Shown piece after piece: positions 8,571 to 18,680 of a stretch of 64,000 bases of DNA. Position numbers and translations under genes: made by a program. Under the pieces are notes generated by a model, which was not told the origin of the DNA, made no database searches, and saw nothing but the letters and a program-made list of their open reading frames with translations. The DNA is from an uncultured Clostridia bacterium. GTDB taxonomy: Bacteria > Bacillota > Clostridia > TANB77 > CAG-508. The first letter of the stretch is position 1. Every line of letters begins with the position of its first letter. The DNA is taken from NCBI GenBank assembly GCA_934169775.1, contig CAKPOI010000004.1:17094-81093 (forward strand), in the 5' to 3' direction.

Positions 8571-8864
8571 TTATTTTATCAGTAATATTTTTTTCATTTC
8601 AATTATATCGTAAAATGGAATATTAATTCCTTTTTTAGCTAGTTTTATAACGTTCATTGAAGTTTCTATGATTTCTTTTTTTAAAGTTTCAGTTATTTCT
8701 ACATCCTGCATTTTATTTTGGTATTTACTTTCTATATATTTTTCAGTTGTTGGAAAAATATTTTGTATTAGAAATGCTTTTTCCTTCCCTAATACTTTTC
8801 CGAAAACAAAGTTATAAACTTTGTTTTTAACTTTTTTCTTATTTTCATATATTGTTTTATACTT
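8571..8864 (-). pseudogene. Remnant of an unidentified gene (97 open codons, no start)
   Basis: A minus-strand reading frame runs from just after a TGA (8865-8867) to a TAA at 8571. It lacks any plausible start codon and is preceded by no ribosome binding site. The translation reads like real protein: NFVFGKVLGKEKAFLIQN, then EKYIESKYQNKMQDVEI and a helical, Lys/Ile-rich end KLAKKGINIPFYDIIEM. The tail is reminiscent of the C-terminal helices of Rpn/PD-(D/E)XK transposase-like proteins, but I cannot identify it. It is probably the 3' fragment of a decayed gene. Confidence 0.4.
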
Positions 8865-8886
8865 TCATTTTTACCTCATTTCTAAC

Positions 8887-8918
8887 AAAAAATCCACCTT
8901 CGAAAAGGTAGATTTTTT
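8887..8918. terminator. Bidirectional terminator-like hairpin
   Basis: The 14-bp stem AAAAAATCCACCTT (8887-8900) / AAGGTAGATTTTTT (8905-8918) has one C/A mismatch and loop CGAA. It lies between the gene remnant and a tandem repeat. Confidence 0.6.
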
Positions 8919-9021
8919 AACATTTGTCCACCTACGCATTTATTTGTCGCAAGTAGGGTTGCGAGTAACATTTGTACACCTATGCACTTGTACCCCGCAA
9001 ATAGGGTTGCGGCTAACATTT
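8918..9021. repeat. 48-bp tandem repeat, two units plus the start of a third
   Basis: Units 8918-8965 and 8966-9013 agree at 37 of 48 positions; both begin TAACATTTGT and share TAGGGTTGCG near the end. TAACATTT then starts a third unit. Long frames through it look accidental. Apart from the remnant, hairpin and this repeat, I see nothing in 8478-9183. Confidence 0.75.
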
Positions 9022-9130
9022 GATTTGGACAAGATACTAATCATGTATCTTTATTATTATATTCATTATAACCTTTTTTATTACTGAAAGTCAATATGTT
9101 TCTTCTATTTTCTCACGATAAAATATTAAT

Positions 9131-9182
9131 AATTAGTGTAAAATGGTTTCGCAATATATAAAATAAATTATCGACACTAATT
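9131..9182 (-). terminator. Possible terminator after the thioesterase gene
   Basis: A 9-bp perfect inverted repeat AATTAGTGT (9131-9139) / ACACTAATT (9174-9182) encloses a long loop. The T-rich stretch on the minus strand is modest. Confidence 0.35.
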
Positions 9183-9183
9183 T

Positions 9184-9678
9184 TTATATTTCTTTTACAC
9201 CATCATCTATAAGATAACACATTTCTTCATGTGCTGAAATGTTATCATTAATTTTATTAACATCTAATTTTATGTATTTAATTGTTCCATTAGCCAAAAG
9301 ATTTCCTTGTAAATCCAATATTGAAGATTCAACTGTAAAAAATTTTGAATTTTCTTTTACTAGTATCCCTTTTCCTATTAAATCTTGTTTATATGGAACT
9401 GGTTTTCTGTATTTTGTATCTAATGATATTGTAACTCCAAATTCTTCTTCATTTTGTTTTTTAGCCCAAAGAGCACGTAGTCCCATTTCATCCAACATTG
9501 CTGTTATTAGTCCTCCATGTACTCTTCCTGGATAACTTTGATGTTCTTCTCTATATTGGAATTTTGTCATTACACTTCCATCTTCCATGTTATAGAATGG
9601 TGCTCTTAAACCATACTTGTTGTCTAATCCGCATATTATGCACATTTTACTGTTTCTTTGTTTGCTTATTACTTTCAT
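9184..9678 (-). CDS. PaaI-family hotdog thioesterase
   Basis: A 164-residue single-domain protein. The hotdog signature YPGRVHGGLITAMLDEMG (from about residue 49) contains the HGG motif and the Asp/Glu on the central helix typical of PaaI/4HBT acyl-CoA thioesterases. An N-terminal CIICG motif may be a lineage add-on. The substrate cannot be predicted. AAAAGGAG precedes the ATG. It sits about 30 bp downstream of mnmA in the same direction, so co-transcription is likely. Confidence 0.8.
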   Translation of the reverse strand: MKVISKQRNSKMCIICGLDNKYGLRAPFYNMEDGSVMTKFQYREEHQSYPGRVHGGLITAMLDEMGLRALWAKKQNEEEFGVTISLDTKYRKPVPYKQDLIGKGILVKENSKFFTVESSILDLQGNLLANGTIKYIKLDVNKINDNISAHEEMCYLIDDGVKEI

Positions 9679-9709
9679 TTTTATTTTTCTCCTTTTTGGA
9701 ATTTCAAAT

Positions 9710-10768
<1,059 letters not shown>

Positions 10769-10792
10769 TTTTTTACCCTTTTCTTTCATTTT

Positions 10793-11260
10793 TTAATGGC
10801 AGCAATCTATATTTCCGCTTCCTGTTTCAACTTCTTTATTTAACATATCTTCTAATGTGTGCCATGCAAGTAATGCACATTTTACTCTTGCTGGCATATT
10901 AGATACATTTCTAAATGCAATTGCATCTTCTAATTTTTTTAGTTGTTCTTCATCAGTTGTCTCTCTTTTTATCATTTCTATAAATGTTTTTATTATTTCT
11001 TTGGCTTGTTCTATTGTTTTACCTCTTAATGTGTCTATCATTATAGAGGTTGATGCTTGTGATATTGCACATCCGTGTCCTAAAAATGCCATGTCTTCAA
11101 TAATATTGTCTTTTACTTTTAGTTCTAATGTTATTTCGTCTCCACAGTTTGGATTATGTCCTACTTCACAGTAATTTGCATCTTCTAACTTTTTCTTGTT
11201 ATATGAATTCATACTGTGTTCCATTATTAAGTCATTATATACTTCTGTTAAATCTTCCAC
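10793..11260 (-). CDS. sufU: Fe-S cluster assembly sulfurtransferase/scaffold SufU
   Basis: A 155-residue IscU/SufU-type protein with the three conserved Cys: Cys39 in HNPNCGDEI, Cys64 in GHGCAISQAS and Cys128 in ARVKCALLAWHTLE. In Bacillus SufU these residues bind zinc and accept persulfide from SufS. The start is GTG with AAGGAAG upstream. A CysCysHis tail ends the protein. It is the fifth gene of the suf operon (order C-B-D-S-U). Confidence 0.93.
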   Translation of the reverse strand: MEDLTEVYNDLIMEHSMNSYNKKKLEDANYCEVGHNPNCGDEITLELKVKDNIIEDMAFLGHGCAISQASTSIMIDTLRGKTIEQAKEIIKTFIEMIKRETTDEEQLKKLEDAIAFRNVSNMPARVKCALLAWHTLEDMLNKEVETGSGNIDCCH

Positions 11261-11324
11261 TATTCTTCTTCCTTCCTTTTGATTTTCTTGTTAATTGCTT
11301 TTTTCTATTTTTGAAAATTAATGT

Positions 11325-12548
<1,224 letters not shown>

Positions 12549-12566
12549 TTAAAATCCCTTTCTTTT

Positions 12567-13658
12567 TTAATCTAGCCTTTTATCAATTTCATTTAAGATT
12601 TCATTTTTTAAATTTTCATCAGAAATTCTTTCAATAATCTTATTAAATTTAGATTTTACAATCAATTTAACTGCTTCTTTATAGCTAATACCTCTAGTCA
12701 TAATATAGAATAATTGTTTTTCATCGACTTTGCCAGATGCTGTTGAATGATTTCCTTCTACATCTTCCTCTGTGCACAAAAGCATTGGTAGTGCTATTGA
12801 TTTTGCTTTATTTGATAAAAGCATACAATATTCGTTTTCATTTCCTTTTGCTTTTTTTGCACCTTTTTTAAAATCAATTGTTCCCTTAAAATTCTTTTTC
12901 GCTTCGTCTTTTAATGCTCCTTGAACATCTATATCAATATTTGTTTTTTCTCCTTTTAGCTCTGCAATATAATTTAAGTCTTTCTTTTGGTTATTAATTC
13001 CTAAATAAATTGATTTTAAATCATTTTGTGCATTTTCTCCTATTATGTTTGAATAATAATTAGATACACTTGTTTTTGCTCCAATATCTATAATTGTGTA
13101 ATTTACTTTTGAGTTTTTTTCTAATTTGTTTTCTATTGCTTCAAAATTATTAGATTCTTCATTTAATAAATTTACAATTGTTACATTTAGTTGTGCATTT
13201 TCTTTTGCTATTGTTCTTATTATTCCATTATGAAAGCACTTTTCTGATGTTTTGGATTTGTATTCAATAATTACATTTGTGTTTCCATTTGCTATTATTT
13301 CTATTTGATTTATTAAGTTTAAATTGTTGTTGTCAAAATCATATATTATTTTTATAGTTTCTTTTTTTGTACTTGTTTGTATTTTTATTTTACTGTTTGC
13401 TGTTTCATAATTTAATTCTTCTACTATTTTTCCTATTCCATAAGTTAGTGGTTCAGTTGATGTATTGTTTTCAATTTTTGTGTCTAAATCTTCTTTTGTT
13501 TGTGATGCATCTTTTTCTGTATTGCTTGTTTCTTTAATGATTTGAACATTTTTAAATTCAGCAATTTTCTCTGGCATTTCAAGTTCTACTTCTATATTAT
13601 TAATTAGAAAATTTCTTGATGTTCTTACTGGTGTTTCATTTATTCTTAATTTTTCCAT
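12567..13658 (-). CDS. sufD: Fe-S cluster assembly protein SufD
   Basis: A 363-residue SufD/SufB-type beta-helix protein, partner in the SufBCD scaffold complex. The divergent N-terminal half is followed by the conserved C-terminal part: HSTASGKVDEKQLFYIMTRG and YKEAVKLIVKSKF, typical of SufD. Its ATG overlaps the sufB stop by one base (TAATG), which implies translational coupling. Confidence 0.9.
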   Translation of the reverse strand: MEKLRINETPVRTSRNFLINNIEVELEMPEKIAEFKNVQIIKETSNTEKDASQTKEDLDTKIENNTSTEPLTYGIGKIVEELNYETANSKIKIQTSTKKETIKIIYDFDNNNLNLINQIEIIANGNTNVIIEYKSKTSEKCFHNGIIRTIAKENAQLNVTIVNLLNEESNNFEAIENKLEKNSKVNYTIIDIGAKTSVSNYYSNIIGENAQNDLKSIYLGINNQKKDLNYIAELKGEKTNIDIDVQGALKDEAKKNFKGTIDFKKGAKKAKGNENEYCMLLSNKAKSIALPMLLCTEEDVEGNHSTASGKVDEKQLFYIMTRGISYKEAVKLIVKSKFNKIIERISDENLKNEILNEIDKRLD

Positions 13659-15058
13659 TATCCAATTGCCCCCTCTAATTCTAAATTTATTAAATTGTTC
13701 ATTTCTACTGCATATTCAACTGGTAGCTCTTTAGAAATAGGATATGCAAATCCTCTAACAATCATTGCTTTGGCATCTTCTTCTGATAATCCTCTGCTCA
13801 TTAAATAAAATATTGTTTTGTCACTTATTTTTCCTATTTTTGCTTCGTGCGAAAATTGTACTTCATCTGTTCTTATGTCATTTACTGGTATTGTGTCAGA
13901 TCTAGATATGTCATCTAACATAAGTGATTCACAGCTTACACTGCATTTTGAATTTTTGGCACTTTCATTTATTCTAACTAGTGCTCTATATGTGCAAGCT
14001 CCTCCGTCTTTTGATATTGATTTAGAGTTTACTACAGATGATGTGTTTGGTGCATTATGGATTACTTTAAATCCTGTGTCTAAATTTTGTCCTCCTCCTG
14101 CAAATGTGATTCCTGTATATTCTGTTTTTGCTCCTTCTCCATTTAATATGCTCATTGGGTATAACATTGAGATTTTTGAGCCAAATGATCCTGTTACCCA
14201 GTCTATTTGTGCATTTTTTCCTACTATTGCTTTTTTTGTATTTAAGTTCATCATATTTTTTGACCAGTTTTCTATTGTTGAATATCTTAAATATGCATCA
14301 TCTTTTACATATAGTTCTACACATCCTGCATGTAAGTTTACTTTATTATATTTTGGTGCTGAACATCCTTCTATAAAATGTAAGCTTGCTCCTTCGTCTA
14401 CTATTATTAGTGTGTGTTCAAATTGGCCTGATTCTGGTGAGTTTAGTCTAAAATATGATTGCAATGGTATGTCCAATTTTACTCCTTTTGGTATATACAC
14501 AAATGATCCTCCTGACCATACTGCTGCATGTAATGCTACAAATTTGTGGTCATTTATTGGTACACATTTCATAAAATGTTCTTTTACTATTTCTGGATAT
14601 TCTTTTACAGCTGATTCCATATCTGTGTATATTACGCCTTGTTTTATTAGATCTTCTTTCATGCTGTGATATACTACTTCTGAATCATATTGTGCTCCTA
14701 CTCCTGCTAGTGATTTCTTTTCTGCTTCTGGTATTCCTAGTCTATCAAATGTGTTTTTTATGTCTTCTGGTACATCTTCCCAGTCTGAGTTTAGTTGTGT
14801 TTTTGGTTTTACATATGTTGCTATTTCGTCCATTTTTAGTTCTGATAAATCTGGTCCCCATGTTGGCATTTCTAGCTTATTGTATGTTTCTAAGGCTTTT
14901 AGCCTTATTTCTAACATCCATTCTGGTTCGTTTTTTTGTTTTGATATTTTTCTTACTATTTCTTCATTTAGCCCTTTTTTCATTTTGAATTCATAGTTGT
15001 CTTTATCTTTTATATCATAAATATTTCTATTTATTTCTTCTATTTTAGTTTTAGCCAT
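13658..15058 (-). CDS. sufB: Fe-S cluster assembly protein SufB
   Basis: A 466-residue SufB, the central scaffold of SufBCD. Conserved stretches include VYHSMKEDL, CVPINDHKFVALHAAVWSGG, FEHTLIIVDEGASLHFIEGC and the C-terminal FYLMSRGLSEEDAKAMIVRG. The frame stays open upstream to 15109, but those codons lie inside a palindromic repeat (15084-15207). The ATG at 15058 follows AAAGGA at proper spacing and gives the usual SufB length. Confidence 0.95.
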   Translation of the reverse strand: MAKTKIEEINRNIYDIKDKDNYEFKMKKGLNEEIVRKISKQKNEPEWMLEIRLKALETYNKLEMPTWGPDLSELKMDEIATYVKPKTQLNSDWEDVPEDIKNTFDRLGIPEAEKKSLAGVGAQYDSEVVYHSMKEDLIKQGVIYTDMESAVKEYPEIVKEHFMKCVPINDHKFVALHAAVWSGGSFVYIPKGVKLDIPLQSYFRLNSPESGQFEHTLIIVDEGASLHFIEGCSAPKYNKVNLHAGCVELYVKDDAYLRYSTIENWSKNMMNLNTKKAIVGKNAQIDWVTGSFGSKISMLYPMSILNGEGAKTEYTGITFAGGGQNLDTGFKVIHNAPNTSSVVNSKSISKDGGACTYRALVRINESAKNSKCSVSCESLMLDDISRSDTIPVNDIRTDEVQFSHEAKIGKISDKTIFYLMSRGLSEEDAKAMIVRGFAYPISKELPVEYAVEMNNLINLELEGAIG

Positions 15059-15083
15059 TTTCTTCTTTCCTTTCTCAGCTTTA

Positions 15084-15207
15084 GTTGGAAAAGAATTAAA
15101 TTTTGGCAAGGCAACTTTTATTTAAAAGGCAATGGCGCATACTCCGTGTATGTAACATAAGTTTTAAATGAAAGTTAACGTAGCCAAAATTGTAATTATT
15201 CTCCAAC
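15084..15207. repeat. 124-bp element with terminal inverted repeats (copy 1, between sufC and sufB)
   Basis: The left end GTTGGAAAAGAATTAAATTT and the complementary right end (GTTGGAGAATAATTAC on the minus strand) bracket an inner hairpin CATAC/GTATG. It matches 38516-38637 end to end. Its right end encodes the last residues and stop of sufC. This looks like a MITE-like or REP-like small element; no transposase is present. Confidence 0.8.
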
Positions 15208-15954
15208 CACTTTCTGTTTTTTGTATTGTGCATATCCTGTTTCTTCAATCTCTTCAGCAAGTTCTGCTGTAGATGTTTTTACAATTTGTCCATTTACTAA
15301 AACATGTACATAATCTACTTTTAAATGATTTAATATTTTAGTGTTGTGTGTTATTATTAAAACTGCATTTTCATAATTTTTATACATTTCTATTCCTTTT
15401 GAAACTGTTCTTATTGCATCTACATCTAGTCCAGAGTCTGTTTCATCTAGTATTGCTAGTTTTGGATTTAGCACTAACATTTGCATTATTTCATTTTTCT
15501 TTTTTTCTCCTCCAGAAAATCCTACATTTAGGTTTCTTTCTATCAATTTTGGATTCATGTTTAATTCTTCTACATATTTTTTTACAGTGTCTTTGAATTC
15601 AAATATTTTTACTGGTTTTTCTGTTATTTTATTTTTTGCATATTTTAAGAAATTCATTGTTGAGATTCCTGGTATTTCCTCTGGTAATTGAAATGACATA
15701 AATATTCCTTTTTTGGCAATTTGGTCTGTGCTTAAATTGTTTATATTTTCTCCTTCAAATTCTACTGTTCCACTTGTTTTAGTGTACTCTGGATTGTTTA
15801 ATATGACATTTGCAAGTGTTGATTTTCCTGCTCCATTTGGTCCCATTATTACATGGATTTCTCCTTTTTTTATGTTTAAGTTTAATCCTTTTAGTATTTC
15901 TTTTTCTCCTGCGTTTACGTGTAAGTCTTTTATTTCTAATAAATTTTCACTCAT
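15196..15954 (-). CDS. sufC: Fe-S cluster assembly ATPase SufC
   Basis: A 252-residue ABC-type ATPase of the SufBCD complex. Walker A GPNGAGKST is at 38-46, the signature is FSGGEKKKNEIMQM and Walker B is LAILDETDSGLD. The start at 15954 is chosen for AAAGGA 12 nt upstream and family length; the frame extends to 15999. It is the first suf gene after the DtxR-like regulator. The last codons and TAA lie in a palindromic element. Confidence 0.95.
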   Translation of the reverse strand: MSENLLEIKDLHVNAGEKEILKGLNLNIKKGEIHVIMGPNGAGKSTLANVILNNPEYTKTSGTVEFEGENINNLSTDQIAKKGIFMSFQLPEEIPGISTMNFLKYAKNKITEKPVKIFEFKDTVKKYVEELNMNPKLIERNLNVGFSGGEKKKNEIMQMLVLNPKLAILDETDSGLDVDAIRTVSKGIEMYKNYENAVLIITHNTKILNHLKVDYVHVLVNGQIVKTSTAELAEEIEETGYAQYKKQKVVGE

Positions 15955-16035
15955 TTTATGATTCAATCCTTTCTTTTTATTAAAATTTTTTGTAAGCACG
16001 TTCTTTAATTTATTGTATTGTTTTTTATATTTTAA

Positions 16036-16052
16036 AAAGTTCGAAGAACTTT
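16036..16052 (-). terminator. Short hairpin between the DtxR-like gene and sufC
   Basis: A perfect 7-bp inverted repeat AAAGTTC-GAA-GAACTTT lies 14 bp past the regulator stop and is followed on the minus strand by CTTTTTAAAATAT. It could be a weak terminator or an operator for sufC. Confidence 0.45.
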
Positions 16053-16065
16053 CTAGAATATAAAA

Positions 16066-16539
16066 TTAATTAGTTTTTTCTATATTTATTTTATTAACAT
16101 TTGTTTTTCTTTTTATGCAACTCCTACATTTTTCTTGGTTTATATCATAGTTACAATTTAATTCTCTTAGTCCTAATACATTATGTACATATTTTGCTAA
16201 TTTATTTATTGTTTCATCTGTCGTTACTAATTTTATTTTTTCTGCTTCTTCTTTTGCGGCTTCTTCTTCTAAATTTAATACATCTTTTAAAAATAAATAT
16301 ACTATGTCATATGCTTCTAATATTTTTTGTGCTAGACTTTCTCCTTGTTTCGTTAATTCTATTGTTCCATATGTTTCGTATTTTATTAGTTTTTCTTCTT
16401 TTAAATTGTTTAATGCTTTGTTTACACTTGGTTTTGTGCAATTCATTTTGTTTGCTATATCTGTTACTCTAATATTGCCATTTTGTTTTTGTAACACATA
16501 CATTGTTTTTAAATATTCTTCTTGTGACTTTGATATCAT
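16066..16539 (-). CDS. DtxR/MntR-like transcriptional regulator with C-terminal cysteine cluster
   Basis: A 157-residue protein. Residues 1-60 form the DtxR-type winged helix (SQEEYLKTMYVL, KPSVNKALNNL, ELTKQGE). Residues 65-120 resemble the dimerisation domain, but the usual metal-ligand stretch (E-x-x-EH) reads EEAEKIKL, so the His and a Glu are missing. Residues 129-141 hold Cys-x8-Cys-x2-Cys. It lies just upstream of sufCBDSU in the same direction. I infer an Fe-S or iron sensor controlling suf; this is unproven. The promoter carries GTTAGCC repeats suited to autoregulation. Confidence 0.75.
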   Translation of the reverse strand: MISKSQEEYLKTMYVLQKQNGNIRVTDIANKMNCTKPSVNKALNNLKEEKLIKYETYGTIELTKQGESLAQKILEAYDIVYLFLKDVLNLEEEAAKEEAEKIKLVTTDETINKLAKYVHNVLGLRELNCNYDINQEKCRSCIKRKTNVNKINIEKTN

Positions 16540-16568
16540 TTTTTCTCCCTCTTATTTTTGTTAATCTC

Positions 16569-16611
16569 GGCTAACATTATACATCTTTTAATTTTGTTTG
16601 TCAAGGCTAAC
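16569..16611 (-). promoter_or_regulatory. Consensus promoter with flanking GTTAGCC operator-like repeats
   Basis: TTGACA (16599-16604), a 17-bp spacer and TATAAT (16576-16581). GTTAGCC directly abuts the -35 (16605-16611) and the -10 (16569-16575), in the same orientation. GTTAGCC is the half-site of DtxR-type boxes. Confidence 0.8.
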
Positions 16612-16670
16612 TCTTCTATATTTATGCAATTTTAGCTTTGCTATAATATGTAAAAAAAGCTGAGATATTA

Positions 16671-16703
16671 AAAATGAGACTACTTTTTAGCAGCCTCAGT
16701 TTT
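16671..16703. terminator. Rho-independent terminator of the ABC exporter operon
   Basis: The stem AAAATGAGACTACT / AGCAGCCTCAGTTTT includes G-U pairs and one bulge, with loop TTTT. It lies about 115 bp past the stop of the second ABC gene. Confidence 0.6.
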
Positions 16704-16817
16704 AATACCTTAGTTTTTTTCTATTAATAATATTAATTCATTTGCTCTTTTCTTTACAAGCATTTCTAATAATTTTATTCTTTTCTCTGATAAATTATAT
16801 ATTTTATGTTTTTTGTC

Positions 16818-18680
16818 TTATTCTTCACATTCTTCAAATTGAGAATTGTATAGTTCTGAATAAAATCCATTTTTAGCAAGTAATTCTTCATGTGTTCCTT
16901 GTTCTACAATGTCCCCATGATTCATTACTAATATTAAGTCTGCATTTTTTATGGTTGATAGTCTATGTGCTATTATAAAACTTGTTCTACCTTTCATTAA
17001 GTTATCCATTGCAGATTGTATTTGTTGTTCTGTTCTAGTATCTATTGAACTTGTTGCTTCATCTAGTATTAGAATTTTTGGATCTGCTAATATTACTCTT
17101 GCTATTGTTAATAATTGTTTTTGACCAGCTGATATATTAGTTGATTCCTCATTGATTTTAGCATCATATCCTTTTGATAATGTTTTTATATAATGATGTA
17201 TATGTGCTGCTTTTGCTGCTTCTATTACTTCTGAATCTGTAGCATCTGGTTTACTATATTTAATATTTTCTTTTATTGTTCCTCCAAATAGCCATGTATC
17301 TTGTAGTACCATTCCAAACATTTTTCTAAGTTCTCCACGTTTGAAATCTTTTATATTATGTCCGTCTACTAAGATTTCTCCACTGTTTACATCGTAAAAT
17401 CTCATTAGCAATTTTACCATTGTTGTTTTTCCAGCTCCTGTTGGTCCAACAATTGCTATTTTTTGTCCGTCTTTTACATTTGCATTAAAGTCATTTATTA
17501 TTATTTTTTCTGGATCATATCCGAATTTTACGTTTTTAAATTCTATATTTCCTTTTAAACCTTCTGTTGATACTGGATTTTTTACATCTTCTATTTCTTC
17601 TTTTTCTTCTAAAAATTCAAATATTCTTTCTGCTGCTGCAATCATTGATTGTATTGTGCTTGATATTTGTGCCACTTGACCTATTGGCTGTGTAAATTGT
17701 TTATTATATTGTATAAAACTTTGTATGTTTCCTACTGTTATTCTTCCGTTTACTGCAAAATATCCTCCTAATATTGCTACAACTACATATCCTACATTTC
17801 CAACAAAATTCATCAATGGATACATTAGTCCTGATAAAAATTGTGAACGCCATCCAGATTTGTATAATTCTTGATTTTCTTTTTCAAATTCTTTTATTGC
17901 TTGGTTTTCTCTACCAAAAACTTTTACAATATTATGTCCTCCATAAACTTCTTCAACTTGCCCATTTACATGTCCTAAATACTCTTGTTGTTTTACAAAG
18001 TATTTTTGTGATTTTCCTATTACATTTTTTAATATTATTGCTGATATTGGTAATATTAATAAACTTACTACTGTCATTTCCCAGCTTATTGAAAACATCA
18101 TTACTAATATTCCTATTATTGTACATATTGATGTTATTATTTGTGTTATACTTTGGTTTAGTCCTGTGCTTAGTGTATCAACGTCATTTGATATAATTGA
18201 TAATACTTCTCCATTTGTTCTTTTGTCAAAATATTTCATTGGTAATTTGTTTATTTTTTGTGTTAATTCATTTCTGATTTTATATGTTACTTTTTGTGCT
18301 ACTCCTGCCATTATATAGCTTTGTATCATTGAAAATGCTGCACTTATAACATATAAGCCTAATGCAAATAAAATAATTTGGCCTATTTTTGTAAAATCTA
18401 TTCCTCCTGTTTGGTTTATTTTGTTCATTAGCCCTGTATATATTTCTGTTGTTGCATTTCCTAATATTTTTGGCCCTACTATACTAAATATTGTACTTCC
18501 TATTGCAAATATCATTACTATTATTATTGCTATTTTATAGCTTGAAAGTCTTTTGGCTAATTTTTTTGTTGTTCCTTTTACATCTTTTGCTTTTTCTGCT
18601 GGTCCTTGACTTCCATGTGGTCCTCCCATTGGTCCATGACCTTTCATTTTTGGAGGTGTTTTTGTTTCTTGATTACTCAT
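16818..18680 (-). CDS. ABC exporter half-transporter (permease-ATPase), canonical-site subunit
   Basis: A 620-residue protein: a Gly/Pro/His-rich N-terminus, six membrane segments (about 50-330) and a nucleotide-binding domain with Walker A GPTGAGKTT, signature ISAGQKQLL and Walker B ILILDEATSSID with the catalytic Glu. It pairs with the upstream gene as a heterodimeric exporter of the BmrCD/TM287-288 type; the substrate is probably a drug or lipid. ATG 18680 (8 nt after AGGAGG) is chosen over 18686. It overlaps the upstream stop by 8 nt. Confidence 0.9.
   Translation of the reverse strand: MSNQETKTPPKMKGHGPMGGPHGSQGPAEKAKDVKGTTKKLAKRLSSYKIAIIIVMIFAIGSTIFSIVGPKILGNATTEIYTGLMNKINQTGGIDFTKIGQIILFALGLYVISAAFSMIQSYIMAGVAQKVTYKIRNELTQKINKLPMKYFDKRTNGEVLSIISNDVDTLSTGLNQSITQIITSICTIIGILVMMFSISWEMTVVSLLILPISAIILKNVIGKSQKYFVKQQEYLGHVNGQVEEVYGGHNIVKVFGRENQAIKEFEKENQELYKSGWRSQFLSGLMYPLMNFVGNVGYVVVAILGGYFAVNGRITVGNIQSFIQYNKQFTQPIGQVAQISSTIQSMIAAAERIFEFLEEKEEIEDVKNPVSTEGLKGNIEFKNVKFGYDPEKIIINDFNANVKDGQKIAIVGPTGAGKTTMVKLLMRFYDVNSGEILVDGHNIKDFKRGELRKMFGMVLQDTWLFGGTIKENIKYSKPDATDSEVIEAAKAAHIHHYIKTLSKGYDAKINEESTNISAGQKQLLTIARVILADPKILILDEATSSIDTRTEQQIQSAMDNLMKGRTSFIIAHRLSTIKNADLILVMNHGDIVEQGTHEELLAKNGFYSELYNSQFEECEE

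Noticed and set aside
8918..9021. CRISPR array
   Set aside because: The units are directly adjacent with no spacers, only two complete units, and no cas genes.
8821..9087. Plus-strand open frame of 88 codons through the 48-bp repeat
   Set aside because: No ribosome binding site; the repeat itself explains the open frame (two similar 16-residue blocks).
13818..14669. Long plus-strand open frame (283 codons)
   Set aside because: It is the antisense shadow of sufB, which has full family motifs and a good start.
15059..15109. N-terminal extension of sufB to 15109
   Set aside because: The extra codons lie in a dispersed repeat, and the ATG at 15058 has a proper ribosome binding site.
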